From: DAORIO01 sp964384645
GTDB lineage: Bacteria > Patescibacteriota > Minisyncoccia > Phycocordibacterales > UBA9973
NCBI GenBank assembly: GCA_964384645.1
Contig: CAYLKL010000003.1
Coordinates: 19,720-83,719, forward strand
Reading direction: 5' to 3'
DNA length: 64,000 nucleotides
The notes beneath the pieces were generated by a model. It saw only the letters and a list, made by a program, of their open reading frames with translations, was not told the origin of the DNA and did not search any database. The position numbers and the translations under genes are program-made. Positions 32,822 through 42,530 of the stretch are shown piece by piece (position 1 is the stretch's first letter; the number at the start of each line of letters is the position of its first letter).

Positions 32822-35800
32822 TTATTTAACTTTAATATTTTTTGTTGTTGTATTTCCGGCAACATCAACCGCTTGAACATTTATTGTAGAAGTTCCAAAC
32901 CCCCACAACACAGACGGAACCGTAAAGCTGCAACTGTAAGAACTTGGTGGTGTTGTTGCACTTGTAAGTGTACATTTTGGAGTAGTAGATGTTGCACCCA
33001 AGAAGAATTTAACTTGCTTTACAGAAACATTATCTGTAACTGTTGCTATAAATGTTACAGGACTTGTGTTTGATACATTTGCGTTATTAGCGGGACTTGT
33101 GATTGAAACAGTCGGAGCAGTCGTGTCTGCCACTGTTGTTGAAATAGATACTGAAACAGCTGAAGAAGTAGAAGAATTTCCAGCATTGTCAGTTGCAATT
33201 GCAGTAATTGTATGACTTCCAGAAGTAAATCCTGTAGTGTTCCAAGAAATACTATACGGTGAAGTGGTTAATGTTGATCCATATTGATTTCCATCAATAT
33301 AAATTTTGACATTTTGTATACCAGAAGCATCACTTGCGTTCGCTGTTATTGTAGTATTAGATCCACCAGTCACTACAACTCCGTTAGCTGGACTTGTAAT
33401 TGAAACAGTTGGAGCGGATGTATCAGTTCCCACTGTGATAGTTTCGGAAGTTGTATTATTTGCCTCATTTACTTCAGCAAATCTATTAATATCATCAACA
33501 ACCGCCGTTATGTTATGTGAACCGCCGGTCGCGTTCCATGCTGTAAATATACCAGTATCCGCTGACTGATTTGAACAATAAGCAGAGCCTGTACCCATAC
33601 CAAGATTTACAGTTTTTCCAGCTCCAATTGAAGTTGTTTGAGCGTCTGAACAACCCAAAGCTACTCCATCCATCATAAACATAACACCAACAACCATACC
33701 TTCTGGAGTGCCAACTGTTCCCTGGTTTTTAACAGTTGCAGTAAATGAAACATTTGCACCAACACTAGGACTTACAGGTGACCAAACAATATCAGTCACA
33801 AGAACATCTGGTTGTCCTGTTGCATTTGAAACAGTCACTGAAACATTTGCTGAAGTTGCATTGTTTCCAGCTGCATCAAATGCTTTTGCTTTTACTGTAT
33901 GTGTTCCGTTTGAAAGAGTTGAACTATCTAATGTAACAGAATATGGAGCAGATGTATCAGTGGCAAAGGGTGATGTTGATGAATCAGTAAAGAACTGAAC
34001 AGTAGTAACCCCAACATTATCACTCGCATTTGCACTAACGGTAACTAAACCTGAAACAGTTGCACTAGGTGTTGGTGCGGTAACTGAAACAGTTGGTGCA
34101 GTTGTGTCTGCGGGTGGTGTTGTTACGTTGTTTACCGTAACACCAAAGGCTGTAGTTGTTGTTGAGTTTGAACCTGGAACAGTAACTTTGTCGTAAGCTT
34201 TTGCTGTAATTTGATAACTACCGTTTGCAACACCTGTTGTATTCCAAGAACAAGAAAATGTTCCTGATGTTTGCCCCGTAGCTGTTGCTGTACAAATTAG
34301 AACTGTTCCTCTGTAAAACTCTATATGATTTATTCCAGTTGTGTCTGTTGCAGAAGCTGTCATTGTAACAGTGCCAGAAAGTGTTGCTCCAGAAACTGGA
34401 GAAGTTACCGTCGTCGAAGGACCCGCAGTATCAATATTTATTGATACTTGATTTGAAGCTGATGAAAAATTACCAGAACTATCTTTTGATTTAACAATAT
34501 ACGTATGACTAGCATTTGCTGACGGTGTGTCTGTATAACCAAGGTTTGTTACAGCGCTTGTATTAATAGCAGTTGTAGAACCATCTCTATATATATAGTA
34601 ACCTTCAAGACCTGAACCAGAATCAGTTGATCCACCCCAAGATAAAACCGCACTGTTTGATTGTCTTGTAACAGAAAGTGTTGTTGGTGTTGTTGGAGCA
34701 ACTGTGTCAGGAAGAGAAACTGTAATACTAACTGAAGAGTTTGCAGTATTACCAACAGTGTCAGTAGCTGTCGCTGTTATTTGATGTGAGCCATTCGTAA
34801 CACCCGTTAGTGACCACGAAACACTATAAGGTAAAGTTGTGTCTATTCCAACAGATACACCGTCTACTTTGAATTCAACAGAAGCAATGCCTGAAGCGTC
34901 GGTTGCGTTAGCCGACAGAGTCGCTGGTCCAGTAGAAATTGTTGCTCCAGTTGTTGGCGCAGTAACTGAAACAGTTGGTGCTATTGTGTCAGTTGGAGTA
35001 GTTCCACCACAACTCCCCAAATTCAAATTAGCATTTTCAGTAAGTATGAATTTATCAAGTTGGAAGTTAGCTGAAAGTCCTGTGAATGTGAAAGTGTGCG
35101 CAGTGTTTGGGGTAACAGAAGAGAAAACGATAGGTGTACCTGCTTGGTTTTTGTTACACCAACCAAAAGTTGTTGAGTTTGAAGAAATTGTTTGAGCTGT
35201 ACCTGAATCTACTTTTACTGTAGCAGTTGATGTTCCAGTTGCTGATTTTGCGAAATACCATAGGTAATATGTTTTTGGAATAGAACCTGTTGCGTCTCTT
35301 GGTTCAAATTTGTAAGTTGTTGATCCAGTGCTTGGGTTTATGTAAGTTGTGAAGTTTGTGTAGTCTCCCGCTGGTGTACCTGCTGGAGTTGTAGTAGTTC
35401 TTGATGCAGAACCTGTGTCATAGACTTCTGCTTCAAAACTAAAGTCCTTTGACCAGTACCATGGGTGTGATGATTCGTGCCATGCGTCTAGTTGGTAAAA
35501 TACTGGTGATGCTCCTGTTTTATCGTAGATGTAGGTGGAGCCTTGGCGTCTTACTTTGAATTTCAAATTTTCTGTTGGTGTAACTGTTGTTGCAGGATAT
35601 GTATCACCACCAAAAGATATGTCAGCTAGTGATTCTTCTGCGGCATTACCTTGATAATTTGACCAAGGGTTTTCCATACCTGTTATGACAAATCTATTAG
35701 CACTGTTTTGCTTTCTGGCAACAACAAGTTGGCCAGGATTTCCAGTATAAAATCTAAATCCAGGATTTGAGTCTGGCGGGTAAACCAAACGTGTTGTATC

Positions 35801-37999
35801 TCCACGCATCATTTTTCCATTTTTAAGAATATCTTCGTAATAACTTGTTACACCTTGTGCATATGAAGGAGTTGATGCTTGCCATACATAGTTTTCAGGA
35901 TAAAGGTTGTCTGCAATGTTTGGTTCTATATTGAAAACACCTGGATAGAAAAATTCAGCACCTGTTGCAGCTAAAACTTTTGTAAAACCAAGCATTTGAG
36001 CTGGTCGAACATTGTTTCTTTCAACTCTATCCCAACCAGCAGATATAAATGGAGAATATAGATTATCTCCAGCTGCTAATTCCCCGTTTCTACTATTTAC
36101 AACCCACTGCCATCCGTGCCAAGCACTACTCCAATATTTCCAGTTCCATGGATATCGAATATAAAAATCAGGAGTAGAGTAATACATACCATTTATTGGA
36201 TCATTTACTTTTCTTGCTTCTTCCCATTTAAATTCATATATATGTTCACCTTCAATAGCGTACTCTGTGAAAGTTGAATTTGAAACAGCTTGAATACTTT
36301 TTATTTTATCAACATAAGCTCTTTCGTTTGTATAAAATTGTCTAGCTACATAAGTATACGCATCAAGTCCAGATGCATTTTTTGCAGCCAAAACAGCTGG
36401 GTCATTATTAACTATATTTGTTGTACTTTCTGCTGTATACGGAGGGAAAACTTCACCGTTATCATTAATGATATCGATCGCACGTGTTGGATATTGAGCA
36501 ACTCTATTTGGTATAGAATTTAAAACAGTTTGAATGTGCGACTTTGCAGCTTCTCCGTCTGGAGCGTAACTTGAAAGATAAGTTGAGACAGGCCTCCATC
36601 TTTTATCGGTTGTTACATTTCCATTAGGGTCCAAAAATTGCCCTGATGAATTTTGTAAATAATGAGTACTTGGTAAATTTTGAGAAGAGATACAAGATCT
36701 TGTACAAGCTGAAGTATAAAGTTGAGCTCTAAAAGATGTTGCGGCTATAGGAATAAAATTTGCACCAGGTGTAATGTATTGCTGTTCATTTGCCAAAGAT
36801 TGATCTGCCGCAGAAAAACCATTTGAACTTCCTGTGTTATTCGTAACTTGAATATGGTAGTTCCATTTTGTAGCAAGTTGTCTGTTTATGTCCTTTGACT
36901 TTGCGTGGTTTGTTGTAGTGTTCCCAACTGAAGTACCTGAAATACTTGATGAAGCTAAGTTTGAAAGATAATCATATGCCAACCAGTTACCGACATTCCT
37001 TATTAAGGTATTTGAAGATTTATAACGAGGCAAAGGATAAGTTTCAAGCTGATCAATAACAGAAACATTTACTCCTGGTGTTTGTCCTGATGAAGAAGAA
37101 AGATTTGTTCCTGCCATAAAATCAAGAGGGTTGTAAACTCCAGCAACTGAATCAGCTGATGGAACATTTGTGATTGCTGTTGTAGTTGAATAGCTAAGGC
37201 CTGCACTTGCATTATTGTGGTGTTCTAAAATTAAGTTTGGTGGCAAAGATTTGTCATACAGCGCAATTTGATCTAGCGAACAATTACATTGAGTGTACTC
37301 TGCTGAATTAAGGCTCGAGAATTTTACAGCACCTGTTGTAGATACTGCTGTGTTAAACGAATACCCAGCTGGAAGTTGTCCGTCAATCCAAAATTGTACT
37401 TTTTGTGAAGAAGAAGTTGGGTCATATTGAATAACAAAATGGTGCCAATTTCCATCAGCAATATATGCTAAAGATTTTCTACCAGCCTCATCTAGGTTGA
37501 TATAAGAATCAACGCCATTAAGTACAAGTTTCCACCTAGCCATACTACCGTTTGGATTTCCTCCAACTGGTGTCTGGAACTCAAGCTTAAAATTAGAACC
37601 AAATGAGAAAATTGTTCCAGCTTCAAAAGTTTTTGAAGGCTTAAACAAAAATTCAACAGCCCAACCACTCGCAGAAGGAGTTATGTTGCCTGCTGTATTA
37701 CCAGACCCAGATAGATCTATGTAATTTCCAACCTTTCCGCCTGTTTTTGGTGTCCAAGTAGAAGTTTCTGTTCCTCCGAATTGCTGAGATCCAATAGTTG
37801 GAGTTTTTTGACCAGCAGTAGTTGTGTCAGAGAACTGCCAATAACTTACTGGAGTGATTGGACTTGTGACAGCTGTATAAGTGGCAGCCTTTTGGCTATT
37901 GCTTAATATTTGCGGATCAATAGGAGAAATTACCTTTGAAAACAAAAAAACCGCAATCACAAAGAATGATAATAATAATGCCTTATTTATTTTTTTCAT
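32822..37999 (-). CDS. Giant LamG/Ig/FnIII/CARDB surface protein (1725 aa)
   Basis: Domains in order: signal helix, LamG (about 50-270, WAVEFLFKPSKTFE, DGNWHHFVIQYDP), an unknown central region (about 300-800, EYAIEGEHIYEFKWEEARK) homologous to the smaller neighbour, the shared module (about 815-1000), then a string of about seven beta-sandwich domains. These include repeated Big_17-like units (SVEFKVDG, HIEFYRGT, TVQFFTDS, NVKIYIDG, KQVKFFLG), one fibronectin-III unit (PTTPTTLSVTRQSNSAVLSWGGS) and one CARDB-like unit (PDVLVTDIVWSPVSPSVGANVSF). It looks like a long adhesin or enzyme on a stalk. Start ATG at 37999; its terminator is at 32782-32816. Confidence 0.8.
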   Translation of the reverse strand: MKKINKALLLSFFVIAVFLFSKVISPIDPQILSNSQKAATYTAVTSPITPVSYWQFSDTTTAGQKTPTIGSQQFGGTETSTWTPKTGGKVGNYIDLSGSGNTAGNITPSASGWAVEFLFKPSKTFEAGTIFSFGSNFKLEFQTPVGGNPNGSMARWKLVLNGVDSYINLDEAGRKSLAYIADGNWHHFVIQYDPTSSSQKVQFWIDGQLPAGYSFNTAVSTTGAVKFSSLNSAEYTQCNCSLDQIALYDKSLPPNLILEHHNNASAGLSYSTTTAITNVPSADSVAGVYNPLDFMAGTNLSSSSGQTPGVNVSVIDQLETYPLPRYKSSNTLIRNVGNWLAYDYLSNLASSSISGTSVGNTTTNHAKSKDINRQLATKWNYHIQVTNNTGSSNGFSAADQSLANEQQYITPGANFIPIAATSFRAQLYTSACTRSCISSQNLPSTHYLQNSSGQFLDPNGNVTTDKRWRPVSTYLSSYAPDGEAAKSHIQTVLNSIPNRVAQYPTRAIDIINDNGEVFPPYTAESTTNIVNNDPAVLAAKNASGLDAYTYVARQFYTNERAYVDKIKSIQAVSNSTFTEYAIEGEHIYEFKWEEARKVNDPINGMYYSTPDFYIRYPWNWKYWSSAWHGWQWVVNSRNGELAAGDNLYSPFISAGWDRVERNNVRPAQMLGFTKVLAATGAEFFYPGVFNIEPNIADNLYPENYVWQASTPSYAQGVTSYYEDILKNGKMMRGDTTRLVYPPDSNPGFRFYTGNPGQLVVARKQNSANRFVITGMENPWSNYQGNAAEESLADISFGGDTYPATTVTPTENLKFKVRRQGSTYIYDKTGASPVFYQLDAWHESSHPWYWSKDFSFEAEVYDTGSASRTTTTPAGTPAGDYTNFTTYINPSTGSTTYKFEPRDATGSIPKTYYLWYFAKSATGTSTATVKVDSGTAQTISSNSTTFGWCNKNQAGTPIVFSSVTPNTAHTFTFTGLSANFQLDKFILTENANLNLGSCGGTTPTDTIAPTVSVTAPTTGATISTGPATLSANATDASGIASVEFKVDGVSVGIDTTLPYSVSWSLTGVTNGSHQITATATDTVGNTANSSVSITVSLPDTVAPTTPTTLSVTRQSNSAVLSWGGSTDSGSGLEGYYIYRDGSTTAINTSAVTNLGYTDTPSANASHTYIVKSKDSSGNFSSASNQVSINIDTAGPSTTVTSPVSGATLSGTVTMTASATDTTGINHIEFYRGTVLICTATATGQTSGTFSCSWNTTGVANGSYQITAKAYDKVTVPGSNSTTTTAFGVTVNNVTTPPADTTAPTVSVTAPTPSATVSGLVTVSANASDNVGVTTVQFFTDSSTSPFATDTSAPYSVTLDSSTLSNGTHTVKAKAFDAAGNNATSANVSVTVSNATGQPDVLVTDIVWSPVSPSVGANVSFTATVKNQGTVGTPEGMVVGVMFMMDGVALGCSDAQTTSIGAGKTVNLGMGTGSAYCSNQSADTGIFTAWNATGGSHNITAVVDDINRFAEVNEANNTTSETITVGTDTSAPTVSITSPANGVVVTGGSNTTITANASDASGIQNVKIYIDGNQYGSTLTTSPYSISWNTTGFTSGSHTITAIATDNAGNSSTSSAVSVSISTTVADTTAPTVSITSPANNANVSNTSPVTFIATVTDNVSVKQVKFFLGATSTTPKCTLTSATTPPSSYSCSFTVPSVLWGFGTSTINVQAVDVAGNTTTKNIKVK
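35006..35552. repeat. Copy B of a 547-bp nearly identical block
   Basis: Partner of 29786-30332. Identity this high inside otherwise divergent paralogues suggests recent recombination or gene conversion. An additional shorter stretch just outside (about 34841-34910 against 29621-29690) is also highly similar. Confidence 0.9.
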
Positions 38000-38111
38000 A
38001 ATAGAAACTTATTTTTTAATAATAATTAATAAACACCAAAAACAAATGCCACCCTAATTTATTTATATTATATATGTTTTTTGGTTAAATTTTCAGACAA
38101 ATGTGGATAAT

Positions 38112-39788
38112 TTAATGTATATCAAGTATTCTAATTCTAATTTTTTCATAACCTCCAAAAAAACTTTTTTCCACCAATCCAACCATAGTAATGAAATCAC
38201 CTTTTTTCATATCTATTTTGTAATCTTCAGGTTTTTTAAAAAAGGCAATGGCTTTAATTGCTTGCCCGTTAATACTAATCTCAAGCTCTGTATGGTTTTT
38301 TTCTTTACCAAAAGTCTTTACACCCAAAATAAGAGCATCTTTTAGTTCAAAAACAGGCTTTGGATTACCCATCCCAAAAGGGGCGAACTTTTCCATACTC
38401 GAAACACCGTTTCTATTAACAAAAAAACTGTCGAATTCTATAAAATTTTCATTTTCTTCATTATTCTGACTACTTGAACTTAAAAAAGCCTTCTCAAGTA
38501 ACGCTGGCAGGTTATGTATTTCACCATCTTTAACAGAAAATCCACCTGCTTTTTTGTGGCCACCTATATCTATAAAGGAATCTACTGTATTTTTCATTAT
38601 TTCAACTACGTCAGCATTTCCAAAAGACCTACAAGACCCCTTAATAACCTCTTTTTCTCCATGAGTCCTACCCCAAACAAATGTAGTCTTTTTATATTCT
38701 TCACATAACTTACTGGCCAAAAGACCTAAAAGCCCAGGACTCCATGTCGGACTACCGACACAAATGACATTTTCGAAACCTCTAGTTTTTATGCTTTTAT
38801 TGGCTTCTTTCATCATAGTTGCGACGATTATCTTTCTTTTGTCAGAAAGTTTTGCTAAATCCTCAGACAAAATATCTGCTGAATCTTTATCTTCCGCACT
38901 TAAAAGCTGATATGCCTTGTAAGCCTCATCCATTCGGGAAGCCGCATTTATCTTTGGGGCAATTGAGAAATTTATATCGTCTTCTGTGATATTTCTAATA
39001 TTTATCTTTGATCTATCCGCCAAGGCTTTGAGTCCGAGACGTTTTCCTTTTCTCATAACCATAAGGCCGTATTTTGCCAAAACCCTATTTTCATCAATTA
39101 AAGGAACTTGGTCAGCAATAGTAGAAAGTGCCACCAAATCAAGTAACCATTTTTCTTTACCGCGTGGATATTTAAAATACTCATGGTATTTATCCAAAAA
39201 ACCTAATATAACTTTGTAGGTTATACCTGTTCCACAAAGTTCTCGGAATGGATATTTAGAATCTTTTAACTTTGGGTTTATTAGGGCGAAAGGCTTTGGT
39301 AAAACATCCGGCGCTTCGTGATGATCAATAACAATAACGTTTACTCCATTTGCTTCAGCAAAATCAATCGCCTCTCTAGCCGTCGTCCCTAAATCTATAG
39401 TTATCAGCAAGGTTGTTTTTAAATCTATGATTTTCTCAAGAATCCCTTGGTGTAGTCCGTAACCTAAAGTATTTCGATCAGGTATGTAAACTTCTAAATG
39501 TCTAACACCTAAACTTCTTAAAAATTCAGAAAGTATTGTTGCCCCAGGTATTCCATCACAATCATAATCTGAATATATAGCTATTTTCTCACCCGCCGTA
39601 ATGGCACTAAAAATTCTCTCAATCGCTTTTTCGAGATCTGGTAACAGTTTAGGATCATGCAAATCCCTTATATAATCAGGATTTAAAAACTTTTCTTTTT
39701 CAATTTCTGTTTTAATACCTATTTTTTCAAATAGTTTGTCGAAAACATTTTCCATCTTGGATTCATTAGGGGTCTTTTGCGTAAGCAT
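38112..39788 (-). CDS. recJ: Single-strand DNA exonuclease RecJ
   Basis: The 558-aa protein has the DHH phosphoesterase motifs AIYSDYDCDGIPGA (motif I), LLITIDLGTT, VIVIDHHEAP (DHH) and CGTGITYKV, and a DHHA1 region with IDIGGHKKAGGFSV. A C-terminal OB fold follows. It trims 5' ends in recombination and repair. I chose ATG 39788; a TTG two codons upstream is possible. It is divergent from the HIT gene, with starts only 24 bases apart. Confidence 0.95.
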   Translation of the reverse strand: MLTQKTPNESKMENVFDKLFEKIGIKTEIEKEKFLNPDYIRDLHDPKLLPDLEKAIERIFSAITAGEKIAIYSDYDCDGIPGATILSEFLRSLGVRHLEVYIPDRNTLGYGLHQGILEKIIDLKTTLLITIDLGTTAREAIDFAEANGVNVIVIDHHEAPDVLPKPFALINPKLKDSKYPFRELCGTGITYKVILGFLDKYHEYFKYPRGKEKWLLDLVALSTIADQVPLIDENRVLAKYGLMVMRKGKRLGLKALADRSKINIRNITEDDINFSIAPKINAASRMDEAYKAYQLLSAEDKDSADILSEDLAKLSDKRKIIVATMMKEANKSIKTRGFENVICVGSPTWSPGLLGLLASKLCEEYKKTTFVWGRTHGEKEVIKGSCRSFGNADVVEIMKNTVDSFIDIGGHKKAGGFSVKDGEIHNLPALLEKAFLSSSSQNNEENENFIEFDSFFVNRNGVSSMEKFAPFGMGNPKPVFELKDALILGVKTFGKEKNHTELEISINGQAIKAIAFFKKPEDYKIDMKKGDFITMVGLVEKSFFGGYEKIRIRILDIH

Positions 39789-39805
39789 GGTCAAAATTGT
39801 ATCAT
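39777..39805 (+). promoter_or_regulatory. Promoter of the HIT gene (leaderless arrangement)
   Basis: TTGCGT (39777-39782), a 17-bp spacer and TATCAT (39800-39805). The -10 box ends six bases before ATG, so the start codon is close to +1. Confidence 0.55.
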
Positions 39806-39811
39806 GGAAAC

Positions 39812-40207
39812 ATGAATGACTGTATTTTTTGCAAAATAATCAAAGGAGAAATTCCAAGCTATAAAATTTATGAAGATGAATCTTTTATTTCGTTCTTAGA
39901 TATCAATCCAGTTTCTAAAGGACACGCCCTTATAATTCCTAAAAGTCACATTGAATGGATGCACGAGGCGGATGATAGTTTGATAAAAGAGATATTTGTA
40001 TTAACTAAAAAAATGATGTTAAACATAAAGGAAAAGCTTCCGTGTGATTATGTGCAAATTGGTGTAGTCGGCAAAGATGTTCCACATTTTCATGTTCATC
40101 TAATACCTAGATCTTTAGAAGAGGCTGTTACTCAAACAACGAGACCACATGCTCCATACATGTCTCAGGAAGAAATAGATGAAATAGTAAATAAAATAAA
40201 AATGTAA
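39812..40207 (+). CDS. HIT-family nucleotide hydrolase
   Basis: The 131-aa protein (start MNDCIFCKIIKGEIPSYKIYED) has the complete HIT pattern, with the active-site triad in VPHFHVHLIPR near the C-terminus. The CxxC near the start is the zinc site common in HinT proteins. It probably hydrolyses adenosine phosphoramidates or similar dinucleotides. It is convergent with the 44-aa gene. Confidence 0.93.
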   Translation: MNDCIFCKIIKGEIPSYKIYEDESFISFLDINPVSKGHALIIPKSHIEWMHEADDSLIKEIFVLTKKMMLNIKEKLPCDYVQIGVVGKDVPHFHVHLIPRSLEEAVTQTTRPHAPYMSQEEIDEIVNKIKM

Positions 40208-40210
40208 AAG

Positions 40211-40241
40211 AAAAAAAGCGACCTTGTGAGGTCGCTTTTTG
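40211..40241. terminator. Bidirectional terminator between HIT and the 44-aa gene
   Basis: AAGCGACC/GGTCGCTT stem with A and T runs on both sides. Confidence 0.9.
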
Positions 40242-40259
40242 TTAAGTCACAGCAGAGCT

Positions 40260-40394
40260 TTATTTTACCCAGGCAAAGTATTTACCTGTTTCAGCTTTAC
40301 TTTTAAAAGATACTCCTGTAAGTCCGAGGAAGAGGATAAGCACGAAGCCGATTACATAAACATTCTTGTTTGCTCTTTGACGGATAATTTCCAT
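40260..40394 (-). CDS. 44-aa single-span membrane protein
   Basis: The frame starts MEIIRQRANKNVYVIGFVLI and continues LFLGLTGVSF, then a short polar tail ending FAWVK. It has one clear transmembrane helix, about residues 12-30. A near-consensus promoter (TTGACA, 16 bp, TATAAT), the TTAAAAACTAAAAAAC leader and a terminator show it is a real single gene. Function unknown. Confidence 0.65.
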   Translation of the reverse strand: MEIIRQRANKNVYVIGFVLILFLGLTGVSFKSKAETGKYFAWVK

Positions 40395-40437
40395 GTTTTT
40401 TTAGTTTTTAATTGGTTTAATTATTTAACTTTCTTTA

Positions 40438-40465
40438 ATTATACCATACATAGAGTTATTGTCAA
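40438..40465 (-). promoter_or_regulatory. Promoter of the 44-aa gene
   Basis: Perfect TTGACA (40460-40465) and perfect TATAAT (40438-40443) with a 16-bp spacer on the minus strand, one of the best promoters in the window. Confidence 0.8.
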
Positions 40466-40496
40466 GTCTCATTTACGGACACTTATATAGACGAAT

Positions 40497-41624
40497 TTAT
40501 GCCTTTTTTATTACAGCTTCTATTCCGACGAGAGTACTAAAGGCCAAAAAATCAAGTGTGGCACCCCCGCCAGTCGAAACAAACCTATATTTTTCAAGTT
40601 TATTTTCCTTTTCAAGGATAGCAAGCGTGTCTCCACCACCCAAATAAACATCCCCCGACACATCTGCCAAAAATGAAAGTAAATCATTCGTTGTTTTATC
40701 GAAACCGTTCTCGTAATTGCCTAGAGGTCCGTTCCAAAGTATCGTTTTTGAAACTCGAGCAAGGTCAAAAATCTGTTCCATGCTTTTGTGCCCGACATCT
40801 ACAATATTTTCATCTTCTGTTACTTCATTTAAAAGTCTTTCTCTTGTGCCGTTTGGTCCAGTCACAACTACGTCTACTGGAAGATGTAAATTTTCTCTTC
40901 CCAAAAAAGGCTGAGCGAGCTCTGGATTATCAGCCAAAGATATTCCTGTTTCAAAACCTTGTGCTTCAAAAAAGGAATTCGCTAAAGCACCGGCCACGTA
41001 AACATTGTCTGCTCGATCTAAAAAATTTTTCAGTAACGGAACTTTAGTGCTAATTTTTGCGCCACCTGAAATAAACAAAAAGGGGTGTTCTGGATTTTCA
41101 ATAATTTTATTTAAATTCTCTATTTCGTTCCACATACCAAAACCAAAATAAGATGGTAAATATTTTGGAAGACCCACTACTGAAGCATGTGCTCGGTGTG
41201 AAACTGAAAAAGCATCATTTACATAGAAATCTGCTAGGCTGGCGAGATCTTTTGCAAAAGTTTCATCATTTGATTCTTCCATTTTGTTTCGCCGAATATT
41301 TTCAACTAAAACAATTTCATTTTCAACTATACATTTCTTTATACTTTCGACTTCTGGCTTGTCACAGAAAGATGCTGTTATATTTTTTTGTTTTAACAAA
41401 TCTATAAAAGGCAGTAGTGAGTCCTCTGTCTTACCTCGATGGCTTAAAATTATTATTTTGCATCCTTTTTCTTTTAGAAATTCTATTGTTTTAATACTTT
41501 GTAAAAATCTCTGACTATTTATCATCGGAGCCCCTGGGACATTGTAATCAACTCGCAAAAGAACAATGTCGCCACGATGACACTGAAGATTTTCTATATT
41601 ATGTTGATTTATTTTATCCTGCAT
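40497..41624 (-). CDS. pgk: Phosphoglycerate kinase
   Basis: The 375-aa protein has the Pgk motifs LLRVDYNVP, ILSHRGKTE, the SHRAHASVVGLP region, ISGGAKISTKV, ILWNGPLGNYE and the YLGGGDT phosphate loop. It is slightly shorter than the usual 390-400 residues. It makes ATP and 3-phosphoglycerate in lower glycolysis. It overlaps the end of tpiA by 11 bases, forming a tpiA-pgk operon. Confidence 0.96.
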   Translation of the reverse strand: MQDKINQHNIENLQCHRGDIVLLRVDYNVPGAPMINSQRFLQSIKTIEFLKEKGCKIIILSHRGKTEDSLLPFIDLLKQKNITASFCDKPEVESIKKCIVENEIVLVENIRRNKMEESNDETFAKDLASLADFYVNDAFSVSHRAHASVVGLPKYLPSYFGFGMWNEIENLNKIIENPEHPFLFISGGAKISTKVPLLKNFLDRADNVYVAGALANSFFEAQGFETGISLADNPELAQPFLGRENLHLPVDVVVTGPNGTRERLLNEVTEDENIVDVGHKSMEQIFDLARVSKTILWNGPLGNYENGFDKTTNDLLSFLADVSGDVYLGGGDTLAILEKENKLEKYRFVSTGGGATLDFLAFSTLVGIEAVIKKA

Positions 41625-42360
41625 AAGCGATAATTTTTAAGAATTTTTTTGTATCCAAACTAGCTCTACCCACCAAAACACCGTCTATTTCTTTTGCTTC
41701 TACAAAATTTTTAGCATTTACTTCGTCCACCGATCCGCCGTACAAAACCTTTGAAACTTTTTCTGACTCAAAAACTTCTTTAATTGTTTTTTTAATAAAC
41801 AAAGACATCTCACGAGCTTCGTCGAGCGTTGCCTCTCGGACGGCTTCACTTCCAATTGCCCAAATAGGCTCATACGCAACAATGACTTTGCTTACTTTGT
41901 TTGCTGGAACCAAAGACAAATCTATACTTAACTGATTTTTAATAAATTTAAAAAATTCTCCAGTATTATCTCTTTTTGATTCACCGACGCACAATATAGG
42001 AGTAATTCCTTCAGACAAAAGACTTTCTATTTTTCTAGCAATCAATTCGTCTGACTCTCCTCTTTTTCTTGATTCAGAATGCCCAACAATTCCATACTTA
42101 GCGCCTAGAGTTTTTAAATGTTTCGGTGAAAGTGTGCCAGTGAAAGACCCAGAAGAATCAAGACCATTATCCTGTGAACCCGTTACCAAGCTCCCTTTAA
42201 GTCCATAAAACAAGGATTGAAACAAAGGTGGTGGAAAAATAATTACTTCAGAATTTTTAAATTTTCTTAGATTTTTATTTAAATCAGTAAAAAGTTTCTT
42301 CGCGGTTTTGGGGTCATTTGGATTTGTTTTCCAATTTCCGGCAATTATTTTTTTTATCAT
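41614..42360 (-). CDS. tpiA: Triosephosphate isomerase
   Basis: The 248-aa TIM barrel has AGNWKTN with the catalytic Lys, GHSESRKRGE with the catalytic His, VAYEPIWAIGS with the catalytic Glu, and LYGGSVD at the phosphate site. The usual GHSERR is GHSESR here, a variant found in related lineages. It precedes pgk and supplies glyceraldehyde-3-phosphate to lower glycolysis. Confidence 0.96.
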   Translation of the reverse strand: MIKKIIAGNWKTNPNDPKTAKKLFTDLNKNLRKFKNSEVIIFPPPLFQSLFYGLKGSLVTGSQDNGLDSSGSFTGTLSPKHLKTLGAKYGIVGHSESRKRGESDELIARKIESLLSEGITPILCVGESKRDNTGEFFKFIKNQLSIDLSLVPANKVSKVIVAYEPIWAIGSEAVREATLDEAREMSLFIKKTIKEVFESEKVSKVLYGGSVDEVNAKNFVEAKEIDGVLVGRASLDTKKFLKIIAYAG

Positions 42361-42487
42361 TACCTAATTTTACCTTAACTTTCAAATTCTTTCCATTTAG
42401 TTAACATTGCATATTTTAAGTATTGCTAAAAAAATAATTTGTTGAGCTAAGCTCCTTAATAAAAGACTGTAAACTGTTTTAATGGGA

Positions 42488-42515
42488 ATAAAAAAATCCG
42501 ACAAAGTCGGATTTT
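42488..42515 (-). terminator. Terminator of the 42531 gene
   Basis: AAATCCGAC/GTCGGATTT stem with a 3-base loop and six Ts on the minus strand. Confidence 0.9.
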
Positions 42516-42530
42516 TAAAATTATTATTTA

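Noticed and set aside
38102..38110. DnaA box (TGTGGATAA) near recJ
   Set aside because: A lone 9-mer at the edge of a gene without other origin features; expected by chance in this much AT-rich DNA.
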